Assembly (NCBI GenBank): GCA_963763135.1 | Contig: CAVXNJ010000009.1 | Coordinates: 558,001 to 622,000, forward strand | Direction of reading: 5' to 3' | DNA: 64,000 nt | Origin: JANMZO01 sp963763135 | GTDB taxonomy: Bacteria > Actinomycetota > Acidimicrobiia > Acidimicrobiales > JANYDT01 | Part shown: positions 56,084 to 64,000 of the stretch, one piece after another | How positions within the stretch are numbered: the stretch's first letter is position 1 | How the letters are laid out: the number at the start of each line of letters is the position of its first letter | The notes under the pieces: generated by a model | Seen by the model: only the letters and a program-made list of their open reading frames with translations | Databases searched by the model: none | What the model was told of the DNA's origin: nothing | Translations under genes and position numbers: made by a program

Positions 56084-57716
56084 CGGCTTTCTTCATCGCT
56101 TGATAGCGATTCAGGAGGGAATTGGTCGACGAGTCGTGGGAATCAATAGGTTCGCTTACTGAAAGTTCAGTGGCGATGTGCGTGGCGAGGACCTTGCCGA
56201 GCTCCACGCCCCACTGATCGAACGAGTTGATGTTCCAGATGGCGCCCTGAGTGAACACCTTGTGTTCGTAGAGCGCGATGAGTTGGCCGAGCACGCTCGG
56301 TGTGAGCCGATTGGCCAGGATGGTGGTGGTCGGTCGGTTGCCCGGAAACGTCTTGTGCGGAACGAGTTCCTCGGCGACCCCTTCGGCCCGGACCTGATCG
56401 GCCGTCTTCCCGAACGCCAACGCCTCGGTCTGGGCGAAGAAGTTGGCCATGAGAAGGTCGTGGTGGTGGGGCAGGGGGTGGTTCGGTAGGGCGAACCCGA
56501 TGAAGTCAGCGGGGATACGAGACGTTCCTTGGTGAATCAGCTGATAGTACGCGTGCTGACCATTCGTACCGGCCGAGCCCCAGATGATGGGGCCGGTTTC
56601 CGCATGAACGGGCAGCCCGTTGCGATCGACCGATTTACCGTTCGATTCCATGTCGAGCTGTTGCAGGTACGACGGGAGCAACGCCAGTTCGTTGCTGTAG
56701 GGCAACACGACATGCGTCGACGAGCCGAGGAAATTGCGCTCGAGCAGGCCCACCAACCCGAGTAGCACGGGGAGGTTCTCTCGAAATGGCGCGGTCCGAA
56801 AGTGAGCGTCGATGGTGTGGAAGCCCGAGAGCATCTCGGCAAAGTTGTCTGCGCCGACTGCGATCATCAACGAAAGTCCGATGGCCGAATCCATCGAGTA
56901 GCGCCCACCGACAAAGTCCCAGAATGCGAACATGTTGGCGGTGTCGATTCCGAAGTCGGAGACCTTCGCCGCATTGGTGCTCACCGCAACGAAGTGCTTC
57001 GACACGGCGTCGGAGCCGAGTTTGTCGATCAGCCACGTGCGAGCCGATGTCGCATTGGTGATCGTTTCGATCGTCGTGAAGGTCTTCGAGCTGACGACGA
57101 ACAGAGTTTCCTCGGGGTCGGCATCGATCAGCACGCTCCAGAGGTCGGCTCCATCGACATTCGACACGAACCGGCAACGCAGGTCGGGCGAGCGATAGTG
57201 AGCGAGCGCCTGATACGCCATCGAAGGTCCGAGATCAGATCCACCGATGCCGATGTTCACTACGAGTCGAATCCGTTTGCCCGTCGCTCCGGTCCATTCG
57301 CCCGAACGCACCCGATCAGAAAAATCGCGCATCCCCGCCAGGACCCTGTGGACGTCGGCATCAACATTCTGGCCGTCGACGGTCAGCGCGATACCCGAAG
57401 GGGCACGCAGCGCCGTGTGGAGTACCGCCCGGTCTTCCGTGTTGTTGATGTGACTTCCGTTGAACATGGCCTCGATCTGGGAGCGCAGGTCCGCGGCCGC
57501 GGTGAGGCCGATGAGTGCTTCGATCAACTCGTCGGTCAGAAGGTTCTTCGAAAGATCCGCCACGAGGTCGCCGGCCGCGACGGTGTATCGCTCGGCCCGC
57601 CCGGGGTCCGTAGCGAACAGATCGCGCAGCGACGTCGCGCGGACTCGCTCCACGATCGACGCAACGTTGTTCCATGCGGCAGTGTCGATCACCGTCGGGA
57701 AGGGAGTGGCTGACAT
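56076..57716 (-). CDS. pgi: Glucose-6-phosphate isomerase
   Basis: 546 aa. Converts glucose 6-phosphate and fructose 6-phosphate in glycolysis and gluconeogenesis. Signatures: NIGIGGSDLGPSMAYQAL, FVVSSKTFTTIET for phosphate binding, GGRYSMDSAIGLSL, LPYSNELALLPSYLQQLDMESNGKS, and the C-terminal NSFDQWGVELGK with the catalytic Lys. Length and order are normal for the bacterial long form. Confidence 0.96.
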   Translation of the reverse strand: MSATPFPTVIDTAAWNNVASIVERVRATSLRDLFATDPGRAERYTVAAGDLVADLSKNLLTDELIEALIGLTAAADLRSQIEAMFNGSHINNTEDRAVLHTALRAPSGIALTVDGQNVDADVHRVLAGMRDFSDRVRSGEWTGATGKRIRLVVNIGIGGSDLGPSMAYQALAHYRSPDLRCRFVSNVDGADLWSVLIDADPEETLFVVSSKTFTTIETITNATSARTWLIDKLGSDAVSKHFVAVSTNAAKVSDFGIDTANMFAFWDFVGGRYSMDSAIGLSLMIAVGADNFAEMLSGFHTIDAHFRTAPFRENLPVLLGLVGLLERNFLGSSTHVVLPYSNELALLPSYLQQLDMESNGKSVDRNGLPVHAETGPIIWGSAGTNGQHAYYQLIHQGTSRIPADFIGFALPNHPLPHHHDLLMANFFAQTEALAFGKTADQVRAEGVAEELVPHKTFPGNRPTTTILANRLTPSVLGQLIALYEHKVFTQGAIWNINSFDQWGVELGKVLATHIATELSVSEPIDSHDSSTNSLLNRYQAMKKAGA

Positions 57717-57842
57717 GATGGCCTTTCTTGGATCGTCTAACTCTCGTGTAGTTCACCGGGCAACGTGAGCTACGGATGTTCACTCAACGATACGACGACC
57801 CACCTGACGCGGATGCGATCACGGCCGCGTATCGAACACCGG

Positions 57843-59096
57843 TTAGCTGCGGTCGGCGTGGAGAACCACGAACTTCGGTGAGCCACCCAGTTGCTCGGCG
57901 CGGCCGAAGAGCCGCTGGAGTTTGTTGTGGTAATTGAGGTGCCGATTGCCGACTATGAGGAACGATCCTCCGGGCGCGAGTGAGCGGTGGGCGCTCAGAA
58001 ACATCCGCCAAGCGGTCTCGTCACCGACCGAATGGTCCTGGTGAAACGGTGGATTGCAAAAGATCACGTCGAACGTGCGAGGCGGGGTGTCAGCCATGGC
58101 GTGGCCGCTGATGAACGTGGCCGGCCGACCGGGAAACGCAGCGTTCCAGTTCTCCTCGGCTGAGCGGACCGCCATGAAGGACTCATCGAAGAACGTGTAC
58201 TCAGCGTCGGGATTGCTACGCGCGCTGATTATTCCGATGACGCCGTTTCCACAACCCAGGTCAGCCACTTGAAGCGGAACCTCTGGATCGCTGCCTTCAC
58301 CAAGATCCTGCGTTAGAAACGGGAGCATGGTCCGCGTACCAAGGTCGAGGCCGGTCCGACTGAATACGCCCGCGTGGTTGCGCAGGGTCAGCGGGGGCTT
58401 TACTTCGGCGACGGTGTAGCTGGTCGGGAACGGCGAATCGCGTCGCTCCGCTGTTACTTCGGGGTCGGCGTAGGCCATGATCAGACGCGCCTTTCTCCAG
58501 CCGAGCGAGGCCGTGGGCGCTCCGATAAGGTCGCCGAGGAGGGTGTTGACCCGACGCGAGAGGTGCTTCTCCATTCCCGCGCAGATCACGGGCGTATGTG
58601 GTTTCACGATGGTTCGAACTTCATGCAGTTGATGTTCAAGCAGCGAAAGTGACTTCGGAACCCGAATGAGAATCGCCGCAAACTGCGCGAGGTGGGTGCC
58701 TTCGTCGAAGGCCAGCGGACTCGTCGCCGGGAGAAACGTGACGTCGTCGAGGTCGAGATTGTTGCTCGAAAGGTTCGCCCCGGTTGTTTCGAAGGACACG
58801 AACGAGTCTCCCCAGGTCGTCACCCGGTACTTGTCGGCCAGGGCCGAGACGAGCGCTCCATAGCGGTCGTTGACGATCAGTACTTCCGCTCCTGATTCGA
58901 TCGAGCGGCGTGATAGCTCATGCAGCAGGTACTCGTCGGCGGCGTCGTAGGGCTTGATTGCGGACGCCGCGCCTGCCTCGGTCTTCCCGACTCGACGCGC
59001 TCTTGGATTCGCGTCGGGGGATATTGCGAGTGTCAGCGAACGCAGCCACGGATGGGTGGTCGTGTCAGAGGGTAGGGCCAAAGATTCGGGCGTCAT
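57843..59096 (-). CDS. RlmG/RsmC-like methyltransferase
   Basis: 417 aa. Two tandem Rossmann-like halves: a degenerate N-terminal half (VLIVNDRYGALVSALAD) and a C-terminal SAM-binding half with VADLGCGNGVIGI and the IFCNPPFHQD motif used by guanine-N2 methyltransferases. This duplicated layout is that of RsmC (16S m2G1207) and RlmG (23S m2G1835). Which rRNA it modifies cannot be decided. ATG 59096 was chosen over in-frame starts at 59123 and 59147, since the upstream residues are not protein-like. Confidence 0.85.
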   Translation of the reverse strand: MTPESLALPSDTTTHPWLRSLTLAISPDANPRARRVGKTEAGAASAIKPYDAADEYLLHELSRRSIESGAEVLIVNDRYGALVSALADKYRVTTWGDSFVSFETTGANLSSNNLDLDDVTFLPATSPLAFDEGTHLAQFAAILIRVPKSLSLLEHQLHEVRTIVKPHTPVICAGMEKHLSRRVNTLLGDLIGAPTASLGWRKARLIMAYADPEVTAERRDSPFPTSYTVAEVKPPLTLRNHAGVFSRTGLDLGTRTMLPFLTQDLGEGSDPEVPLQVADLGCGNGVIGIISARSNPDAEYTFFDESFMAVRSAEENWNAAFPGRPATFISGHAMADTPPRTFDVIFCNPPFHQDHSVGDETAWRMFLSAHRSLAPGGSFLIVGNRHLNYHNKLQRLFGRAEQLGGSPKFVVLHADRS

Positions 59097-59106
59097 GTCA
59101 CGTCCA

Positions 59107-60096
59107 TCATCGCAGGCCATAGTGCAGGTCGGGTGCGCCCTGATCACCCGGCCGAGGGAACGCTCGTCGGACAGACCGGTTTGTTGGCTCCAAAGAGCAC
59201 CGACAGGCAGTGGTCATCGTGCACATACGGGACCATGGGCTTCCGGCCATTCGTGGACCACGTTTCGACCTGTTTGGAAAGCTCGAGCATCGCCCCGTCT
59301 CCGGGATTGGACAGAAGACGAACAGCAAATCGAGAGACCACAGCGTGAGCGTCAGCCCGAGCACCAACCAGTCGACGCAGGTCAAACGCCGAATTCCGTA
59401 TTTCCAGGTGCTAACGGCAATCAGGAAGATCGTGATGAAAAGGAAGTTCTCCTTGGCTCCGCCCGCCAGCGTGAGAAACACGTAACCCAACCACATCTTG
59501 GAAGGTGATTTTGATTTGGCATTCCCGTCGACGAGCAACGCGATTCCGATGCACAGAAACGGTACGGCATATGTTTCGTTCGGTCCGAGTCGACGCCACG
59601 TCTCGAACTGTGTGCCGAAGAACGGGAGCAACGACACGGCAGCGGCCGCAGGCGGCGCCACGTAGCGCTTCGCGACCGAGTAAACCGCTGCAAGCGTGAT
59701 CGCGGCCAGCACTACTCGATTGACAAACCAGTAGTCGGAGTGGCGGCCGACGAGAGCGGCCTCCAGTGCGCGCCCAGCCCAGTAAACCGGACGAAAGCGG
59801 CCAATTTGCTCGTTCGATCGACTTGCGGTTTCGGACAGAACCTGACTCAGCGGAAGCCGGGGTCGGCGACCGATTATGTCGAGGATCTCGTGGTCGTCAA
59901 TGCTTCCAAAATCGATGTTGAACACTGGCCACATCAGGTACAACAACGTGGACAGTGCGACGAGGAAGCCGACAAGGTGCTGCCCGAGCGAACCCGTGCC
60001 GGTGGCAGTCTTCGAAGTGATCCTCACCAGGCTACTGGATCGCTCACCCTTATCTCGGGGAGCGGTATTCGAAGCGAGGCGAAGCGAAACGGTCAA
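59107..60096 (-). CDS. Multi-spanning membrane protein, possibly a GT-C fragment
   Basis: 329 aa in the open frame. After a 35-residue polar start there are about seven membrane segments (LVGFLVALSTLLYLMWPVFN, then an extracytoplasmic DFGSIDDHEILDI, and further helices up to VDWLVLGLTLTLW). The double-Asp after helix 1 is reminiscent of GT-C glycosyltransferases, but the protein is short for them. The last 80 residues look unnatural, whereas the adjoining frame (59341-59144: AMLELSKQVETWSTNGRKPM, LSVLFGANKPVC) looks like real protein, so a frameshift near 59340 is suspected. Confidence 0.6.
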   Translation of the reverse strand: MTVSLRLASNTAPRDKGERSSSLVRITSKTATGTGSLGQHLVGFLVALSTLLYLMWPVFNIDFGSIDDHEILDIIGRRPRLPLSQVLSETASRSNEQIGRFRPVYWAGRALEAALVGRHSDYWFVNRVVLAAITLAAVYSVAKRYVAPPAAAAVSLLPFFGTQFETWRRLGPNETYAVPFLCIGIALLVDGNAKSKSPSKMWLGYVFLTLAGGAKENFLFITIFLIAVSTWKYGIRRLTCVDWLVLGLTLTLWSLDLLFVFCPIPETGRCSSFPNRSKRGPRMAGSPWSRMCTMTTACRCSLEPTNRSVRRAFPRPGDQGAPDLHYGLR

Positions 60097-60102
60097 GGCT
60101 GA

Positions 60103-61701
60103 TCACGTGGCGGCCCGGCGGCCACCGATAGCACCGAGAAGGTCCACTTCGCGGTTCGCGGTTATGCGGAGCGCAATCGCCAGGCCGATCCGCCACACCA
60201 GCATCGCGTATGCACAGGAAATGGCAAGGCCGACGGCGAGGAGGGGAAAGCTGCGGGCCTCGTACCCGAAGCTGAGGGCGAGTGCCACCGGTCCGAACAG
60301 TCCCATGAGAAGAGCAATACCCACGAACGCCAGAATGCTGACAAGTCCGCCCTGTCCGGTGCCCACCCGTCGGTTCGAGTGAGGGTTCGACGAGTCCGGC
60401 TGCGTGAATGGGGCGACGACGCTGATCACGGTTCCGACCCCGAGCGGGATACCCATACAGGTCAGGGCTACGAGCGCGACCAGTGCGAATTCGAGATAGC
60501 CGTCCGTCATGACGGCGAGAACGCCGGCGGCCAGGATGGTGGGAACGAACAGGTTCGGGGTGGCGGCGACGCCTCGGGCGATCAACTGTTCTCGCAGTCG
60601 GGTCCCCGCGGTCTGCTCCATCCAAAGCGACGCGGCGTCGGTCCCGAGAAGGTTGTTCGTCGCATGGACACCGAACAGCATCGCGATCGGCGCACCGAAG
60701 ACGGACAGGGAGTTCGCCGAGTTGTAGCGCATTGACTGCAGGAGCGCGAAGACCGTTCCGATGACGATGCTGACGATCATTGAACTCCGCCGTTGCGGGG
60801 ACCGTACGAGGTACCGCAGTTCCTTGGCGACCATCACTGCAATCGGAAGCTCGATCCATCGTTGCAGCCAGGAGTGAACCAGCAACAAGCCGTTGCGTTC
60901 CTTTACGTTGCGGCTGTGCCGGACCGACTCGGTGTCGACGAGGAGCTTGTCGACACCCGATACCCACGCATGAAGGAGAAACGCCGCAAACAGGCCGACT
61001 GCCGCAACACGGACGGCGGGACGAGCCAAGGCGCCGCGGTGAAACTCCAGCATGGCATTCGCGATCTGTCCGGCCGGCAGCCACCGCAGAATGCGGACGA
61101 TCAGCAGTTTCTGCTCGTCACGCAGGAACCGAAGCGACTGCGTTACGAGAAACAGAAGCGCCGCTCCCAGAGAGGCCAACAGCATCGCGACGTCTTTGCC
61201 CCGGCGGGTCCGTGTAGCGAAGGCCAGGGCGACCGACAGTGCGCGGGAAGCGCCAATGATGAGCAAGAGCATCACGAGGGCGCCGACCGCGACCCCGATC
61301 GTCCGAGTGCCACTGGCATAGGCAAACGAAGCGCCGATCAATGTGATCATCGAGGCCACCGGAAGTGGGCCTATCAGCGCTCCTGCAAACATGCCGCGGT
61401 GCATCTCTCGACGGGTTATCGGGAGCATCGTCAGGCGGGACGGATCAAGCGCGTCGTCGACGCCACCCACCAGGAGCGGACCGAAGACCCAGAGTCCGAA
61501 CAACATGGTAAGCGTGATTACTATCGATTCCGTCGAGGTCCGGCCGCCTTCACTCGCCCGCACCACGAGTCGCCCCGCGCTGTAGAGCGAGAGCACCGCC
61601 GAACCGCAGTACGACAGTGCCGTTGCCACCTTGCGGTAGGTGCTGCCATGCACCGAGTTGCGCACGATGCGGACTTTGACCCCTATCAGTGTTCTGATCA
61701 C
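60103..61701 (-). CDS. ABC transporter permease
   Basis: 532 aa membrane protein with about twelve hydrophobic segments, including VVTQ-less central helices and a large cytoplasmic loop (about 265-300). Its start overlaps the ABC ATPase gene by 4 bp (61698-61701), so the two form one exporter. The substrate is unknown; the size suggests two repeated six-helix halves as in ABC-2-like or Pip-type permeases. Confidence 0.82.
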   Translation of the reverse strand: MIRTLIGVKVRIVRNSVHGSTYRKVATALSYCGSAVLSLYSAGRLVVRASEGGRTSTESIVITLTMLFGLWVFGPLLVGGVDDALDPSRLTMLPITRREMHRGMFAGALIGPLPVASMITLIGASFAYASGTRTIGVAVGALVMLLLIIGASRALSVALAFATRTRRGKDVAMLLASLGAALLFLVTQSLRFLRDEQKLLIVRILRWLPAGQIANAMLEFHRGALARPAVRVAAVGLFAAFLLHAWVSGVDKLLVDTESVRHSRNVKERNGLLLVHSWLQRWIELPIAVMVAKELRYLVRSPQRRSSMIVSIVIGTVFALLQSMRYNSANSLSVFGAPIAMLFGVHATNNLLGTDAASLWMEQTAGTRLREQLIARGVAATPNLFVPTILAAGVLAVMTDGYLEFALVALVALTCMGIPLGVGTVISVVAPFTQPDSSNPHSNRRVGTGQGGLVSILAFVGIALLMGLFGPVALALSFGYEARSFPLLAVGLAISCAYAMLVWRIGLAIALRITANREVDLLGAIGGRRAAT

Positions 61702-62537
61702 GAGACGGCCCCCGACCGGGCTCCAGCGCGAGCGAGCGTCTCAGCGTCCCTGACATCGGTGCGGAACCAGCCCAACGTACCGGTCGGCGAAGTGGTTCCG
61801 CTGACGGCTTGGAAGAACACCTCTTCCAGAGTCGCGCCGCACGACACTTCATCGATCGTGCCACTGCTCACGATTCGACCCTCGTGCATGATCGCCACGT
61901 GGGAGCAGAGTCGCTCCACGGTGTCCATGACATGGCTCGACAGCACAACAGTCCCGCCGGCCTCTTGGTATGCGCGCAGAACATCCTGAATAGCTCGGAC
62001 GGAAATCGGGTCGACCGATTCGAAGGGTTCGTCGAGGAAGAGGATCCGGGGCGCGTGTAGAAGCGCAGCGCCGAGCCCGATCTTTTTTCGCATACCGGTC
62101 GAGTAATCGGCGACGAGTTCATCGGCCTTGTCGCCGAACCCGAGTACATCGACGAGTTGATCGCAACGCCGACGAACCTCCGCTGACGGAAGCCGTCGAA
62201 GCAGGCCGATGTAGGAAAGCAACTCACGCCCCGAAAGTCGTTCGAACAGGTGGAGGTCATCGGGGAGCACACCGATCATCGGACGTATCGAGATCGGGTC
62301 GGGCCAGACATCCGCCCCGTCGATGGTTACGGACCCGTTATCGGGCCGTTGCAGGCCGGTCACAATGCGAAGCAGCGTCGTTTTTCCGGCCCCGTTCGGG
62401 CCGACCAAGCCGGTGAACGTGCCCCGTTTGACAACGAGGGAAACTTCGGCGACCGCATGCTTATCGCCGAATGACTTGGATACGCCCGACAACACAACGG
62501 CGGCGGAAGGGTCACGCGTTCCGGTGGTCGCGGACAT
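61698..62537 (-). CDS. ABC transporter ATP-binding protein
   Basis: 279 aa from ATG 62537. Walker A GLVGPNGAGKTTL, Q-loop region near MIGVLPDDLHLFERLSG, signature YSTGMRKKIGLGAALL (variant of LSGGQ), Walker B ILFLDEPFESVD and H-loop VLSSHVMD. It energises the permease with which it overlaps. The start is uncertain: in-frame ATGs at 62600, 62684 and 62888 would add a basic, Ser-rich extension; 62537 gives the family's usual N-terminus. Confidence 0.85.
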   Translation of the reverse strand: MSATTGTRDPSAAVVLSGVSKSFGDKHAVAEVSLVVKRGTFTGLVGPNGAGKTTLLRIVTGLQRPDNGSVTIDGADVWPDPISIRPMIGVLPDDLHLFERLSGRELLSYIGLLRRLPSAEVRRRCDQLVDVLGFGDKADELVADYSTGMRKKIGLGAALLHAPRILFLDEPFESVDPISVRAIQDVLRAYQEAGGTVVLSSHVMDTVERLCSHVAIMHEGRIVSSGTIDEVSCGATLEEVFFQAVSGTTSPTGTLGWFRTDVRDAETLARAGARSGAVS

Positions 62538-62728
62538 CGGGGAGGTCTTCTGGTCAGCGGGCTGGGACGTTGATTCCGACCGCGACCGCTTCTTCCACAT
62601 CTGACTCAGATCGGCATCGTCGGATGTCGACTTGAGAGACCGTACGTTGGCCTGGCGACGCCCGAGGGGCCGGGTCTGGGCCATGTGGGGTGGTGTCGCC
62701 CCGTGGTAGGTCGTCCAGTTCGGTCCTG

Positions 62729-63967
62729 TCAGCCCTGGTGAGGAGGTTCGCCGAACGATCCGACGACGGTCGGCCGCGGCGAACGGGCGGGGCGGGCCGA
62801 CCGCAGCCGGTGGGCCGGAACGTTGGACCAGCGTCGAACGAGTTCTTCGACGGGACCTCGCTGGTGTGCGGCCATCCAACGCTGGCAAAACACGACTTGA
62901 AGGCAGAAGAACACGACCGTGAACACGAGCTGAACGACGGGTGTAAAAATGTGCGCCAACCCGAACCCGAATCCGTAGAGCACGGTGGTGCAGACCACCG
63001 ATTGCAAGAGATAGGTGCTAAGCGACATCCGACCGACCTGACTGACAGCCCGGCTGAGAACGCTTCCGTCACAACGCGTCGAAGCCACAACGGTGACGAC
63101 GCCGACTGCGAACGCAAGCGGAGCGGCCTGGAACACCATGTTGACCACGAGCGGATACGGGGTTTCGATCGGCAGCGTTGAAAACAGCAGAAGCGCTGTG
63201 CCTGCGGCGCCCACCAACCCGAGCGCACGCCGCAGGGTGCTGGGGTACTTCAGCCGCAGCATCAGGTTGTGTCGCTCGCCGAGCACCCCCAGGAGAATTG
63301 CGGCCATGGCAAAAGGCCACTGTCGCGTCATCTCTCCTGTGACGTTGGCGAGATGGTTGTGGACATGCAGTTCGATGAGTTCAGCGAGGGAGCCATTGCG
63401 ATAACGCTCCATAGCCACCGACGGACCGTACCGGGCCAACCCGCGTGTATCGATGGACCTGAGAAGCGCCCAAGCGCCGAACACCATCAACGCCGAAAAG
63501 AGAGCGAGCAGCGCTTTCGTTGAGAGTTTCCGACACCGGTACGCGAGGTATCCCAGAAGACCGTAAGCAAAGAGGATGTCGAACCGGTACAGCAGTACGC
63601 CGTGCGCAAACCCGAGCACGGTCAGCGCAATCAGCCGACGGGTCATCGCCCGTTTGCGCTTCGGGAGTGCTTCCGCAGTTCGCATTTGCAGACCGAGGCT
63701 GTACCCGAACACGATCGCGAGTATCAGGTACGCCTTCCCGTTGAAGGTCGTGTCACGAACCCATTCGATGACTCGGTCCACCGGCGTCTTTGCCATTCCG
63801 AACCCGGCGTCGCCGGCAAACACCATGATGTTGACGAACAACACACCGAACATCGCCGTGCCCCGAAGCACGTCGAGTTCACGAAGCCGTTTTTCATCGC
63901 GGTCTACGACCCGTAATGCCGGGCGCAGCGGGGAGTCATGGTGTTCGCTGAAGGACTCGGAGGGCAT
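62729..63967 (-). CDS. DUF418 (YeiB-type) membrane protein
   Basis: 412 aa. The N-terminal LRELDVLRGTAMFGVLFVNIMVF is the DUF418/YeiB hallmark, followed by about nine further membrane segments and a C-terminal half with GRMSLSTYLLQSVVCTTVLYG and WMAAHQRGPVEELVRRW, also typical. The function is unknown, though the fold relates to acyltransferase-3 proteins. It lies upstream of the ABC exporter in the same direction. The long Arg/Pro-rich tail after residue 385 is unusual and may reflect a shifted end. Confidence 0.88.
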   Translation of the reverse strand: MPSESFSEHHDSPLRPALRVVDRDEKRLRELDVLRGTAMFGVLFVNIMVFAGDAGFGMAKTPVDRVIEWVRDTTFNGKAYLILAIVFGYSLGLQMRTAEALPKRKRAMTRRLIALTVLGFAHGVLLYRFDILFAYGLLGYLAYRCRKLSTKALLALFSALMVFGAWALLRSIDTRGLARYGPSVAMERYRNGSLAELIELHVHNHLANVTGEMTRQWPFAMAAILLGVLGERHNLMLRLKYPSTLRRALGLVGAAGTALLLFSTLPIETPYPLVVNMVFQAAPLAFAVGVVTVVASTRCDGSVLSRAVSQVGRMSLSTYLLQSVVCTTVLYGFGFGLAHIFTPVVQLVFTVVFFCLQVVFCQRWMAAHQRGPVEELVRRWSNVPAHRLRSARPARSPRPTVVGSFGEPPHQG

Positions 63968-64000
63968 CGTGGCGGTCGACCTTAGGTGGTTGACGTTGCG

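Overview
The window is a piece of an actinobacterial chromosome, most likely from the class Acidimicrobiia. It has high GC content and an intact 16S-23S-5S rRNA operon whose 16S has an actinobacterial character. The gene content fits the phylum: CsoR/CstR-type regulators, an EthA-like Baeyer-Villiger monooxygenase, a CaiB-type CoA transferase, acyl-CoA dehydrogenase and ligase, an LppM-like lipoprotein, and a cyclase-AAA-TPR protein. The class assignment is a judgement from reading the rRNA, not from a search. No CRISPR array, prophage, insertion sequence or tRNA gene was seen.

Positions 1-5500 hold an OmpR-type response regulator (its kinase probably lies off the left edge), two secreted proteins, a DUF1275 membrane protein, a TauE/SafE permease and a divergent LysR regulator. 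Both secreted-protein genes carry the same GTGAAGC-N4-GTGAAGC direct repeat at exactly the same distance from their start codons, which suggests control by one response regulator.

Positions 5500-17250 form a reactive-sulfur island. A persulfide dioxygenase-rhodanese, a rhodanese, a TauE/SafE exporter, a flippase-like membrane protein, a sulfide:quinone oxidoreductase-like flavoprotein and a small protein form one plus-strand operon. Facing it on the minus strand are a glutaredoxin and a methyltransferase, a PIG-L deacetylase, two small Cys-rich proteins, two CsoR-family repressors that lack the copper-ligand His (so CstR-like), and an MMPL exporter. Six operators of the form YATACCC-N4-GGGTATR tie these transcripts into one probable regulon.

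Positions 17400-30000 carry a haloalkane dehalogenase, a BVMO, an APC permease with a universal stress protein, a large cyclase-ATPase signalling protein, a PepSY membrane protein, ApbE and a Lon protease. Positions 30260-35661 are the rRNA operon, with boxA-like sequences, a 23S processing stem and a terminator-like hairpin in the spacer.

Positions 36000-42030 carry a SanA/YdcF-like protein (frameshifted), an MFS transporter, a Rieske oxygenase, an acyl-CoA dehydrogenase and an acyl-CoA ligase. Positions 42120-50223 hold the most interesting module: a YqiJ-like OB-fold membrane protein, a YqiK-like flotillin and a 1597-residue AAA+ ATPase, with a shared TTGCRAGAACT motif upstream of the first two genes. 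The remainder (50305-63967) is minus-strand housekeeping and lipid metabolism: a secreted zinc peptidase, a phosphotransferase, an esterase, a CaiB transferase, a lipoprotein, pgi, an rRNA methyltransferase-like protein, a membrane protein, an ABC exporter and a DUF418 protein.

Three genes (persulfide dioxygenase-rhodanese, lon, sanA-like) are each broken by one extra base and a fourth (membrane protein near 59.3 kb) possibly by one missing base. Sequence error is as likely as true decay.
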